Shown here: in pieces, positions 31,675-42,703 of the stretch
Position numbering within the stretch: position 1 is the first letter of the stretch
Layout: the number at the start of each line of letters is the position of its first letter
Assembly: GCA_001465935.1 (NCBI GenBank)
Contig: LNKV01000005.1
Span: 434,001 to 498,000, forward strand
From: Clarireedia homoeocarpa
Lineage: Eukaryota > Ascomycota > Leotiomycetes > Helotiales > Rutstroemiaceae
DNA: 64,000 nucleotides
Direction: 5' to 3'
The notes under the pieces: generated by a model
What the model was told of the DNA's origin: nothing
The model's input: only the letters and a program-made list of their open reading frames with translations
The model's database searches: none
Made by a program: the position numbers and the translations under genes

Positions 31675-32550
31675 ATGCACACCCGTTTTCCCAGAGAATT
31701 CTGCGATATTGATCCCGAGACGTCTGCGACATGTGTCGGCAGTGTATCTCGGCAGACGCGACGATGCCGCAGGCAAATCGTCCAGGAAAAGCGGCATCCA
31801 GCAGCCAGGATTCTGAATGAGATGGAGAGCATCGATGTCTCTGAGCAAGGCGAGCGTCTGAGCGATCAAATGCAAGAACACATCCGGGATCTGCTTGATC
31901 TGTTACTGTGCCGCTATCATCGCAGGAATAGCAGCAACCCACAAGATGCCAAATCATTCACGGTATGGTGCAGAGAGCTGCAGAGGCGTATCCAAGCCAA
32001 TCTTCCAAGTCCTCAACGCAACTCTAGTCGTCGATCGAATTCTCCAGATCGACGGATACGTTTGCTTGAAGAGCAGGTGGCACAGATAAATGTAGAGATA
32101 GCACAGCTGAAGTTGGAGTTGTTGCAGCAAACTCCCCAGCGAAATGAGGAGGTCTATTCCGGGTTAGATCAAGCTGGCATCCCACGAACCAGGGGAGGTT
32201 GGAGAAGCCCCGGGCATCACATGGGTCGGAGACATCAAGATGATTGGTTGAATGATATGCACATCGCAGACTCTGAAGCCGGTGATGAACTTCTTCATGT
32301 CCAGCTAGCCGTGCGACAAAGTCCGCTTTTCCCCCAATATGTCGATGTGCAACATATTACTAGATCGGACGAACAACGCGAAGATGAACCTCGTCTAAAT
32401 GTACCAAGGCAACAGCAGCCTGTATTTGTGATTCATTTTCAGCAGTTGGTTGAAGGAAGGCGACAGCATCTACCTACAGCGCGCGCTCTAGCACCCACGG
32501 GACATGAAACACACATTTCGCCTAGCTTGAATGCTCGAGAGCAAGCATAG
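31675..32550 (+). CDS. Protein with Cys/Arg head and coiled coil
   Basis: One exon of 291 residues with ATG at 31675 (cagaaaaATG). The head (residues 10-85) has C-x(9)-C-x-G-x(8)-RRCRRQI, then AARILNEM and LLDLLLCRYHRR. This order (CxG...RRC...A..L...LLC..H) is what I recall from the N-terminal region of fungal proteins that often carry a T5orf172/GIY-YIG-like domain, but that domain is absent here. Residues 127-155 (IRLLEEQVAQINVEIAQLKL) form a clear coiled coil. The C-terminal half is polar. It adjoins the paralog cluster but is not a member of that family. Function unknown. Confidence 0.6.
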   Translation: MHTRFPREFCDIDPETSATCVGSVSRQTRRCRRQIVQEKRHPAARILNEMESIDVSEQGERLSDQMQEHIRDLLDLLLCRYHRRNSSNPQDAKSFTVWCRELQRRIQANLPSPQRNSSRRSNSPDRRIRLLEEQVAQINVEIAQLKLELLQQTPQRNEEVYSGLDQAGIPRTRGGWRSPGHHMGRRHQDDWLNDMHIADSEAGDELLHVQLAVRQSPLFPQYVDVQHITRSDEQREDEPRLNVPRQQQPVFVIHFQQLVEGRRQHLPTARALAPTGHETHISPSLNAREQA

Positions 32551-33646
32551 ATTTTCGCTAATTGAAAAAAAAAACTGTCTTGGATTGATTACTAGTGAAA
32601 TCAGAGGAAGGTGGCCGTAACGCTTCATTAAATGAGCAACGAGAGGATAAGACGATGATGAAAGACATGCAGCATTGCCCCTGACCTCTTGTTGAAGAGA
32701 CATGTACATAAATACTTGTGAAATTTCAGAGAGTGGACTATGTATGGTTTGATGAGTTGCTGGAGTATTTGTTTTCATTTATGATTCGTGTCGTAGAACA
32801 AGTGCTCCATAAGATCATCGTGTGTATTTTTCGTTACTGTGCTGAGATTTTTGCAATGGAAATTCGATTTATGTTGGCATCTTACAGATAGACTTTTCTT
32901 GTTTAGATCAATTATGTATCCAGTTCGCAAACCGTTCAATTGTGGACATGAAATATACACTGCTGACTAGAGTACCATGTATACTGTTGAAAGATAAGGT
33001 AGCAACCAACAGCAAGCTCTACTTTAAAGGCTCCAACATGATATGCGGCACTCGAAAGAAAGCTGGGCTGTCCACCTTTGCTCTCTTTCAGTAAAGTTGG
33101 ATTTTACAATGAAGAAAGAAAAAGATCTCAACAAGTGATCTCGGATTCTTCAGAACGATGGAAGATTCGCTAAAACCACATACTAGTGGAGTAAGCAACA
33201 TACAGATACTCGATAGGATGCCAATCTCTATGCTGAAAGATACCAGTAAAATCAGACAAGGTAAGCTAAAGGGTCATTGGCGCGTAGTATAGCCTCGGGA
33301 ATTTCGTATGTCTTGTAAAATTTGAAAGGTGCGAAGTTCACTACCTTGCATCAACGGCCGAGTAGTAGAAGTCTTCTGGTGTAAATGAGAGCCGAAGAAG
33401 TTCACGAGTTGCTGATTCCTCTAGTTGAGCTTTTCCGCTACTAGAAGCATCACGTGAATGACATGGATAAAGCTCCTAAATGGAGGGGGCGGGGCTCCGC
33501 CAAGTCGAGGAGCTCGGCTTTCGGCGAAGAATGAGCCGGACAGTGATACGTATATTTGGAGCACAAATGCCCATGTTAATGTCCCTAGGATGCAGGATTT
33601 TCTCAATAACAATAATTCAGAGCACAGAGATAACAATCGAATCGGA
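32551..33646. other. Intergenic before GH105
   Basis: AT-rich DNA with no supported gene. The frame of the GH105 gene is open upstream to an ATG at 33458, but the family alignment favours the start at 33647. Confidence 0.5.
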
Positions 33647-34768
33647 ATGCCTCAAGAAGTCGACGGGTTTGCAGCACAAGATGTACATAAAGCTATCAAT
33701 TCCCTGATAGTCCAGATGGTCCACATCAAGGATGAAACTGGAAAGTTCCTCCTAAGACTGGACGATGGCAGGGTTATAGATACCAAAGGCTGGCAAGGTT
33801 GGGAGTGGACACATGGCATCGGGTTGTATGGCCTCTGGAAGAATTACTGCATCACGGGTAACCAGGACTCTCTGAAAATCGTTGAAGAGTGGTTTCAGAC
33901 CAGATTTGAAGAGGGAGGGACAACAAAGAATATCAATACGATGGCCGCAATGCTGACGCTGGCATACGTATATGAGCAGAATAAGACTCCGAAGCTGTTG
34001 CCATGGCTGGAGAACTGGGCAGAATGGGCCATGTACGAGCTTCCTCGGACGAAATATGGAGGCATGTCCCATATGACATACAATGCCACAAACTCGCAAG
34101 AGTTGTGGGATGATACGTTGATGATGACCGTGCTCCCCTTGGCGAAGATCGGAAAAGTTTTGAATCAACCGCATTACGTCGAAGAAGCCAAGAGACAATT
34201 TCTCCTACATATCAAGTATTTATTTGATACAAAAACTGGACTTTTCTTCCACGGATGGACTTTCGCCGACGGTGGTCATAACTTCGCCAAGGCGTTGTGG
34301 GCGCGGGGTAACTCATGGTTGACCATCGTGATCCCCGAAATGCTGGAATTGTTGGACTTAGATGAAAACGACGCGTTTCGCATTCACCTTATCGATACCC
34401 TCAAAGCGCAGTGCGACGCATTGATTAAGTATCAAGAGCCTGGTGGCTTATGGCGTACATTGTTGGATCAACCGCTGGATGAAGGTTCGTATGTGGAGAG
34501 CTCGGCAGCCGCTGGATTCACGTATGGCATGTTGAAGGCTTTGAGACTACGATATATCGAAGGGAATGAGTACCGAGAGTCGGCTCTTAAAGCCGTGAGG
34601 GGTGTGTTAGGAAAAATAAATGAGGAAGGAGAGTTGTTAGAAGTCAGCTTTGGCACTGCAATGGGACATACCCTGCAGCACTATAAAGACATCGACCTTA
34701 CAAGTATGCCATATGGGCAGGCGATGGCGATCATGGCTTTGGGAGAGTTTTTGAGAGTGTTCATTTGA
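33647..34768 (+). CDS. GH105 unsaturated rhamnogalacturonyl hydrolase
   Basis: An intronless gene of 373 residues. GH105 enzymes remove unsaturated galacturonyl residues from pectin fragments made by lyases. The signature KGW-x-GWEWTHGIGLYGLW lies at 47-64, the catalytic Asp pair is WDDTLMM (D155/D156), FHGW carries His202, and WARGNSW holds Arg220, all at YteR-like positions. The (alpha/alpha)6 barrel end MPYGQAMAIMALGEF is intact. The first ATG of the open frame (33458) would add 63 low-complexity residues, and a second lies at 33590. I chose 33647 because family members start about 10 residues before the first helix. No signal peptide is seen, so it is probably intracellular or acts after uptake of oligosaccharides. 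Confidence 0.9.
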   Translation: MPQEVDGFAAQDVHKAINSLIVQMVHIKDETGKFLLRLDDGRVIDTKGWQGWEWTHGIGLYGLWKNYCITGNQDSLKIVEEWFQTRFEEGGTTKNINTMAAMLTLAYVYEQNKTPKLLPWLENWAEWAMYELPRTKYGGMSHMTYNATNSQELWDDTLMMTVLPLAKIGKVLNQPHYVEEAKRQFLLHIKYLFDTKTGLFFHGWTFADGGHNFAKALWARGNSWLTIVIPEMLELLDLDENDAFRIHLIDTLKAQCDALIKYQEPGGLWRTLLDQPLDEGSYVESSAAAGFTYGMLKALRLRYIEGNEYRESALKAVRGVLGKINEEGELLEVSFGTAMGHTLQHYKDIDLTSMPYGQAMAIMALGEFLRVFI

Positions 34769-36077
34769 GAGCGTTCAGTCGTATCAAGTTTTATGTGAGA
34801 ATACTGCTGACTTTGCTTTAAAAACGCTAGTTCTATGTCCGAGTACGAAGTAATGCAATAAAAGTGTGGAGAAATTATACGATCCGTTTCGTTGGCCAGA
34901 TTTGGACTAGCGTGTAAAAAGCTTATATGCACTCCTTTTCATGTGATAGATACTTCCGTAGAAGATCGGGAATAGCACGAGCAGATGTACGTTTTTCCCG
35001 GAGATCTAAAACATGGAGATTCATTTTTCCACAGCATGCCTTGGAAAAAGCCTTGTGCTGCCACCTGTACATAGAGATGGATTAAGGCTAAAGACGAGTG
35101 CCATCCAAGGCACCTTTTGATAGTTCTCCAGGGTTGTTCCGACTGTCGGACGACACATTGTTTTGATCGGTTTCTACATTGTACTGTACCATTCATCTTA
35201 CCAGCCCCAGAACCCCCCACCATCGAACCCTCCAGCATGTGCAATGATGGGAAAATTACTGCGAGTGTACGAAGTAGGATAGTTTGCCGTCCCCTATCGG
35301 AGGTGCAAACCAGGACCCCGGTTCGAGAGAAGGACCGAACCATGGACAGGGTCCCCCACAAATGAACGACAGCCACTGCCACAGATGGGACAGTCCTCAT
35401 CTAATCGCATGATCTTCCTGCAGAAAACGTATGCAGGTCCGGATCGTGACTGATGATCACAGATCAAATCACAGTGTTACATCATGCGCCCGCAAGGACG
35501 GGCCCGAGTCTCGTGCTACCATCACAGGTCGGCGAGTTTGGATTTCGGACTCAGGCCTGCATACCCTCCATCTGGATAAATAGAATTATTTTTCAGATTT
35601 CATACCCCTTAATCTTATGTTTGCTTTCTTGCAGATCCCTCCCAAATCCATACTCTAAAAAGCAGCAGATAGGTCGTCACCATCTTCGGGATACATAATG
35701 ATGGAACGTTACTGAGTCAAAAGTACCATTTGAAAGCACACGTGCGTTCAGATCTCGAATATAGCACAAGACTGTATGCTCCGAATCTCCATTCTACTAC
35801 ATGGTGTCTCCCACAGTCATTTCCGACGTTCTGAAATGTCTAGGACGATGGAATGGATGACATTGCGATTGGAGGATCAAAAATGATATCCATGATGACC
35901 TGGTTGCATGTACTGTTGTCTGCAAGAAAGTTTTCATGGTGTTGCTATGCTTCTGTAGCCTGTAGCTTCGAAAAGTAGAAGGTACTTAATCCAGGTGATT
36001 TCCAAAGTACCACTACTTTCTGTGTACAATGTCCACGTTCTCTCCTTTACTACTTTCTCGTACAGTCATTGAGTAAA
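34769..36077. other. Intergenic between GH105 and GH55
   Basis: No gene supported. The palindrome TCCGA-ctg-TCGGA at 35138-35150, which contains CCG-N5-CGG, resembles a binding site for a Zn2Cys6 regulator. It lies about 930 bp upstream of the GH55 start. Confidence 0.45.
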
Positions 36078-38800
36078 ATGTTCTTTCCAATTATCTTACT
36101 GTTCTTGAGCTTAGCTGCTCAGTGTCTCGGCCAAGCTTATTGGTACGAGACGATTACCAAGCAAGGAAAGGCTCCTTACAATCCCCAGGGAACTTCTTAT
36201 CAAGTATTCAGAAATGTTAAAGACTTTGGAGCTACAGGTACGTTCCTGTATTGTCAGTCGGTGAATCTACATGCTTATAACCTCCTAGGAAATGGTGTTA
36301 CCGATGACACGGCTGCTATCAATGCAGCAATTGCGAGCGGCTCTCGTTGCGTAGCTGGACCTCCAGGCGTGGGCTGTGCATCATCCACCAACTCGCCAGC
36401 GGTGGTATACTTTCCGGCCGGAACATACTTAATTTCTTCCTCTATTGTCCCTTACTATATGACCCAGTTAGTCGGTAATCCTAACGCTATGCCTACCATT
36501 AAGGCTACCGCCGGATTTTCAGGCTTAGCACTTATCGATGCAGACCCCTACGGCTCTGAAAATCCGGATTATGGGACCACCAACGTGTTCTATCGCCAGG
36601 TCAGAAACTTGGTTATTGATACAACAAATATCCCGGCCTCGATCTTAGCACGAGGAATTCATTGGCCCACTGCACAGGCAACAAGTCTCCAAAACATGGT
36701 GTTCAACCTCAATTCAGCCAGTGGAACATTGCACCAGGGAGTGTTCATCGAAAATGGTTCGTGTCCAATCATAACCCGGGGCTACCTTGACTAATGGCCT
36801 CAGGCTCTGGCGGATTCTTGACGGACCTAGTCTTCAATGGTGGTCAAATTGGCATGAATGTGGGATCTCAACAGTTTACATCCCGAAACCTCACATTCCA
36901 CAAGTAAGACATTCAAACCTCACGATGACGATATGTTGCTAATCATACTAGTTCTGCAACTGCTATATATCAACTCTGGGGTAAGTCATTCTCTTTTACT
37001 TGCAGGAATCGCAATATATTGACAGCTTAGACTGGGGGTGGACATATATGGGGCTATCTATCAATAACTGCGGTGTTGGAATCGATATCTCTGATGGCAG
37101 TTCTTCAGCACAGCAAGTTGGGTCTGTAACTGTCATTGATAGCACCTTTACCAACACTCCGGTTGGTATCTTAACTGCTCGTACCAGCAACTCGCTCCCC
37201 TTAACTGCCGGAAGCTTGGCTATCGAGAACGTTGTGTTCACTAATGTTCCAACACTTGTCCAAGATCCTAACACTGTTTCTCTTGCTGGAACTGCTGGTA
37301 CTACAACTGTTGCTGCCTGGGTCCAGGGTAACGTCTACAGTCCTACAGGACCAACCTCTACTCAAGGCCCCGTTACTGCATTCCCTCGTCCAGCGCCACT
37401 TCTTAGCGGTTCGGACTATTACACTCGTTCCAAACCTCAATACAACAATATTGCTGCTTCTCAGTTTGCTAGCGTCCGTAGTGCCGGTGCCGAAGGAGAT
37501 GGAGTCACTGATGATTCTGCCGCAATTCAAAGCATAATAACTTCTGCAACTGCAGCTGGAAAAATAGTCTATTTCGATGCCGGTATCTACAAAGTTACCA
37601 CTAGTATCAATATCCCAGCTGGCGCTCGTATCGTGGGAGAAACGTATCCTGTTATTATGGGCGCTGGATCGTATTTTACCGATATGAACAATCCACAACC
37701 AGTCGTCCGTATTGGATCTACAGCTGGAGAAACTGGAGTCGTTGAGTGGTCTGATATGATTGTTTCTACACAAGGTGCTACTGCAGGCGCAACGCTTATA
37801 CAATGGAACCTTGCTTCGCCAGCCACGACACCCTCAGGCATGTGGGACGTTCACACGCGAATTGGAGGGTTTGATGGCAGTAACCTGCAAGTTGCGCAAT
37901 GTCCAACTTCAGCCGCTCAACCGAATTTAAATTGCATTGCGGCATTTATGAGCATGCGTATCACAAACATTGCAAGTGGACTGTACATGGAAAATGTGTG
38001 GCTCTGGACTGCTGATCACGATATTGACGACCCTACTCTTACCCAGATATCAATCTTCACGGGTCGTGGTCTGTCAGTTGAAAGTACTGCTGGTACATTC
38101 TGGTTGTACGTAATCTATTATTTCCTCCTTTCTTGTACCCCATTCTCATAAGCTATGGTACTCTCTCATTTATTGGCCAAAACCACCTAACCATCCTGAA
38201 CAGAATCGGTACAGCAGTAGAACACCACTCCCTTTACCAGTACCAGTTTTCCAACACGAAAAATATCTTCATGGGCTACATCCAAACGGAAACGCCCTAT
38301 TATCAACCTGCCCCTCAAGCAACTAGTCCTTTCCCTCCCGTCGCAATACGCAACGATCCGGATTTCGCTACTTTCTGCGCTGGCAAAGCTGCTAGTTGCT
38401 ATGACGCTTGGGGTTTGAGAATCTTAGATTCGACGGATGTGTTGATTTACGGCGCTGGTTTCTATTCTTTCTTCGATAATTATAGTTTAAGTATGTCATC
38501 TACCATCCACTTCTCACGCCTCATTCATGTTATAACCTAATTGAGAATGTATAACTGACTGGTTGATTAGCGTGCTCATCTCACACAACCACCACTTATA
38601 ACAGCAACTGCCAAACACAAATATTTGGAATCGATGAAGGTGGTAGCAGCTCGCAGAGTTACAGCGGTAGTACGGTGTACGTCTATGGATTGAACACTCT
38701 GGGTGCTGAGAGTATGGTTGACATGGGAGGGAAGAGTGTGGCAAGCTATACGCAGAATGAGAATGTTTACGGGGAGAACGTAATCCGGTTTGTTAGTTAG
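36078..38800 (+). CDS. GH55 beta-1,3-glucanase, secreted
   Basis: Seven exons (36078-36237, 36289-36756, 36804-36903, 36952-36980, 37031-38105, 38204-38490, 38571-38800) encode 782 residues, the usual length for fungal GH55 exo/endo-beta-1,3-glucanases. Residues 1-19 are a signal peptide (MFFPIILLFLSLAAQCLGQ). The two right-handed beta-helix halves each start with a typical block: VFRNVKDFGATGNGVTDDTA near 47-66 and a second GAEGDGVTDDSAAI. FWLIGTAVEHHSLYQYQF spans a splice junction near 609-626 and is diagnostic. All introns have GT...AG borders. The first is 51 nt, a multiple of three with no stop. The enzyme attacks callose, laminarin or fungal wall glucan outside the cell. Confidence 0.95.
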
Positions 38801-39468
38801 GAAGAAAGATGGGAAGCTTCTGAGTGCGAGGGTGAGGACGAGGGGAATGGTAAGCGGCGTGGTGGGGGGTCATTTTTATGTGTCGTAAGGAGGGGATAAT
38901 TCGTGTATATACTTGATTTTGAGTGAATGAATTCTCATTAATATATAACTGTAAATAGAGTCATCGCCCAGTAGACCACCATCGAATGCTGCAGCTTCTT
39001 ATGCATGCAGTCGGTCATATCCGATCGGTTTTTATTTGACCAGTCTATAAAGAATTCTCGACTCCAAAGGCGTCTCCGGGGTCTAATTAATAAGCAAACA
39101 GCACATTATTCGCAAGGAATGTCTGATTTGCTTGAATGAAATATACAAATAAGTGTAAGTGGACGTGTAAGAGATCTGACACTGCAAGGAGAATAATCCA
39201 GTCAAAATCCCCTTTCGAGTCTGCGTGCTTCGTTGACGAGATATTGGTAGTTCCTTGTTCGGGCCGACATTGATCCGAGGTGGGGGCTTGCGGTAATCTT
39301 CTCCACCATTACAGTCACAGATTCAACAGCTGGGAAACGTCAACTCCTCAAAAGCCATCCCTCACCCCGCCTAAGTGCCACAAGCTACTTTCTTGCGCCT
39401 GCAAACCTGCAAGCCTGCAATCTTAACTCTACTTTCAGAAATACACAAATACAGACAAACGCTTCAAG
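38801..39468. other. Intergenic, GH55 3' flank and NEDD8 promoter
   Basis: No gene seen. The block directly before 39469 is C/T-rich then A-rich (aatacacaaatacagac), typical of a constitutive fungal promoter. Confidence 0.5.
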
Positions 39469-39996
39469 ATGCAGATTAAGTACGTGCCTCAAGTTCTGTT
39501 TCTTTTCAGTCTTCGAGACTCCATTCTATGCACGCCCACTCATTCTTCTACCTTGGGCTACACAAAATCGTGGATTTTTTCTAACACATATATAGAGTAC
39601 GTACTTTGACCGGGAAGGAGATTGAACTGGATATTGAGGAGACGAACACGGTAGGTTCTATTTCACAATCTAAGTTATCCATCCATACTGTGCAGCTCAA
39701 CTAAGTCTCAATCGCAGATCGAGGAAGTCAAGGGAAAGGTCGAAGAGAAGGAAGGCATTCCACCAGCGCAACAACGTCTGATTTACGGTGGAAAACAAAT
39801 GTATGTCGAACACAGGACTTCTTCTTCCCACACACCATCTTCAACCGCCACTTTGCACCCCATTTTTTTTCGCATGCATCAAACAAGGAACTGACACTCA
39901 AACACTAGGGCGGACGACAAGAAAGTATCCGAATATCAACTCGAAGGCGGCGTAACCCTCCATCTCGTCCTTGCGCTTCGTGGCGGTCAATGCTAG
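39469..39996 (+). CDS. RUB1: NEDD8 / Rub1 ubiquitin-like modifier
   Basis: Four exons (39469-39479, 39596-39650, 39718-39800, 39909-39996) encode 78 residues. The first coding exon has only 11 bases. The protein reads MQIKVRTLTGKEIELDIEET, then PPAQQRLIYGGKQMADDKK and LHLVLALRGGQC. Ala72 in LALRGG, where ubiquitin has Arg (LRLRGG), separates NEDD8 from ubiquitin for E1 selection. After the Gly75-Gly76 end only two residues (QC) must be removed to activate it for conjugation to cullins. It acts in nucleus and cytosol. Cullin-RING ligases, including those that may use Elongin A encoded 1 kb away, depend on it. Splice borders are canonical throughout. Confidence 0.95.
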
Positions 39997-41030
39997 AGCC
40001 TCCCGTGTTTTTTCACAATCTACGATTTACGGCTGCCTGGTTTCTTCCTGTTCACCCATTCCGATTTTCCCTTCCATACACCACGATCCGATACCTCAGC
40101 GTTCCGTCCATCTTTTACGATATGAAAGAAATATACGATTCACAAGCACACGCACTTTAGATTTTTCTCTACCGCGAATTTTACAACTCTTTTGTTTTCT
40201 TGGCTCACTGCTGCCATGGCTTACGTATCGTCCTGTCGGGGCTTTCCCGGATGAGTGGTCGCATTTGTTGATCCGGAGTCGAATACCCGGTTGTGCTTGC
40301 CTATTTGGCGACCTCCTGGATTTAACTTCTTGCACGAACTAGGCAGCAGCGCAGTAGTCAGTCCGGAATTTCCTCTCCCTCACGGCGAGGACGATGTTTG
40401 ACGTGTGACGGTGGCCAGATGGTGCGCATCGATATAAAGCAGAATATCTGCACCTGTGGTAACACATTTACGTCTTTTTATGTAGTCTCGGGCGCATTTA
40501 ACCTTCCCGGAATGTCGTCTGGTTCTGGATGGTTAACTCATGACTGCAAAGGGGATATTTAGAGAGAAATAGACCAAAATTAAAACTGTGAATGCGCACT
40601 TTCTCCTTCACATTAGCACATATGCTACAGTGTTTTTCGTTTTATTTGTTGAGTTAATATTCAAAAATATCTGCCAAAGTATTACCCGAGTATAAAAAGC
40701 ACCACTCTATGTAGATGTCGCGAACTCCGTACCTCCATCCGTCCTGTGATAGTTACCCATACTTAACACATGAAAAATTTGACACCGTCCATACTCTATA
40801 TCTAGCCGTCCCAAAATCCCAAAGAACCCTGATACAATTCATCCTAGTCATGTTTCCAATATCAATCCGTAAAATAGATCCATCCTGCCGAAACACCGCC
40901 TGTCCCTTCCCATAATAACAAATGTTCCATGCAAAATTCATATCCTATTCACCCAGCACCAACAATACTATAATTAAGAATCCCAAAAATCCATACTCAA
41001 GACAAAATTTCGACCCTAAGAGAGACACAT
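39997..41030. other. Intergenic between NEDD8 and Elongin A ends
   Basis: The two flanking genes converge here, so this is 3' flanking DNA. No gene or repeat recognised. Confidence 0.55.
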
Positions 41031-42274
41031 CTATCTCAACCTCGGTTTCTTGCGACTAAAGATATCCACCTCCCGTTTCCGCGGGGCCATCATTTTCGGT
41101 CTCGGCGCCGAAGATCTAGAGTCCGCCGGACTTGGACTTGGCCGTACTGAGCTAGCCGGTGATTGCGTATTTGATTTGTTGGAAATCATAGCGGAGATCA
41201 TATCGGATGGTTTAGTTGCTGGCGAAGAGAATGAAGATGAGACTTTGCGGGAGGATGGCGCAACTGGCGTGATCATCTTGCGCGGTGGTGATTGCCGGGA
41301 GGATCGCGCTGCCACGCTATCGGTGTCACCGAATAAGTCGTCTGGTTCATCATCGTCATTGAAGGCTTCGTCGTCCGATGATCCAACGTATGTTTCTTTG
41401 ACGCCGGAGTTTTCGCGTTTGGCACCGGCCATGGCAGCACGGAGTCTCTTTTCGCGATCTTCTAGTGATGGGCTGCGGATACCGCCTGAGATTTCGCCAC
41501 CAGTAGTGCGATGCTTTGCGAGGATTTTGAGAGCGGGCTGAGCGGCGGTGCGGTATGCGTTGCGCATTCCTTCTGGTGCTTTTTTGACTTGTCCTAAGCG
41601 TCCTGATAGCATGTTTGTGGGGACGGAGAGCTTGCTTCTTTGAGTAATTTCTTTAGCCTCGCGACGTGCTTTGGTGAGCACACTCGCTCCGTCAGTCATC
41701 TTGGTCCGACTTCCAGAACCCCACATCAGCGAGCTGGGCGCAGCTTTGGCGAAGCCTTTTCCTTTGAGCGGTACGCCTCCATTGTTGGCTCTCATCCTGG
41801 GATCCCGAGGAATCTTGGGCAGGGCGTTGTGATCGACGACCTTACTAAGATGGCTCTCCTTATCCTTCTTCAAACCTGCCATCGTATTCCTAAGAATTTC
41901 ACGGTCGCGCTCGATTTCAATTTTGTGTTCTTTCTTGTACTTCATGTACACTTGGTACCACTTGACAGGATTCTTTGGTACATAATTCTTTGTTTTCGAG
42001 GACGGAAAATCTCTAGCGATGAAGGCTTGCCAGAGTTCGGCATCTTCGCCAGCGATGTGTGGACAATTGACTTCGATCGTGTGAAGCTGTTCGGGTGATT
42101 TGACCTGCTTGAGAATGTGTCGTATTTTCCAGTACTCCAAATCTCCAATATCTTCCAGCTCTATAGATCGTTAGTACAGGAAGCGCATCTTATCAGGATA
42201 AGCGTGGTCTTACTGTTAACATTCCTGATACATGCCTTGGTGGCAGTACTAAGTAGAGATGGTGCCCCGGTCAT
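41031..42274 (-). CDS. ELA1: Elongin A (RNA polymerase II elongation factor SIII)
   Basis: Two exons (42274-42214, 42160-41031) encode 396 residues. The start at 42274 gives MTGAPSLLSTATKACIRNVN joined to KLEDIGDLEYWKIRHILKQV. This is the N-terminal block with the BC-box and F-box-like helix typical of Elongin A (PF06881 type), ending PHIAGEDAELWQAFIARDFP. The central part (KWYQVYMKYKKE) and the basic/Pro-rich remainder are as in other fungi, including AKHRTT and a C-terminal KRKREVD...KKPRLR-type basic end. In complex with Elongin C (and B where present) it stimulates transcription and serves as a ubiquitin-ligase adaptor. The intron (GTAAGA/CTAACG/ATAG) is 53 nt. It shares a 429-bp divergent upstream region with the THOC7 gene. 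Confidence 0.92.
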
Positions 42275-42703
42275 TCTGGGGACGTTCTGGGTAAGAGAAG
42301 AGTTCAAGGTGAGTGATGGTTGCAGTCTTGCATCTGTCAAGAGCCGGGGTCTACTGAGATGTTGCGAAGGTTGCGACTCGCTGTAGGATTGACCAAAGAG
42401 ACTAGAGTTGTGACTTCAGACCAGAGCGAGAGATGTTTCGCAATCGTGTTTTCTGACAGCAGTGAATTAATATTAGGAAAGTTGCGAATAATTGGTAAGG
42501 AATAAAGATATTTGTGAATAAAGAGGTGGAAGTCTGGGGGAATTTATACTCCATTCAAGGTGAAGTCAGTGTCTCCAGGCTCGGGTTAAAAAGCACACTA
42601 GCGGCCGCACCTAGTCCAAAAATAAACGCTCACGGTTAGGAATCTTTGCTGCAGTCTCTATCTAGATCGAAGTCGACAAAAGAACAACCTCATCCCTTTC
42701 AAA
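42275..42703. promoter_or_regulatory. Divergent promoter, Elongin A / THOC7
   Basis: A 429-bp region separates the two start codons on opposite strands. A NotI-like gcggccgc lies at 42601-42608. No TATA box in a convincing position. Both genes act in transcription and mRNA packaging, so shared control is plausible but inferred. Confidence 0.5.

Noticed and set aside
33458..33646. N-terminal extension of GH105
   Set aside because: It has an ATG, but adds 63 low-complexity residues not expected in the family and no signal peptide.
34939..35400. A 153-residue minus-strand frame between GH105 and GH55
   Set aside because: No ATG in a fitting place and no family resemblance. Overlapped by an equally open plus frame.
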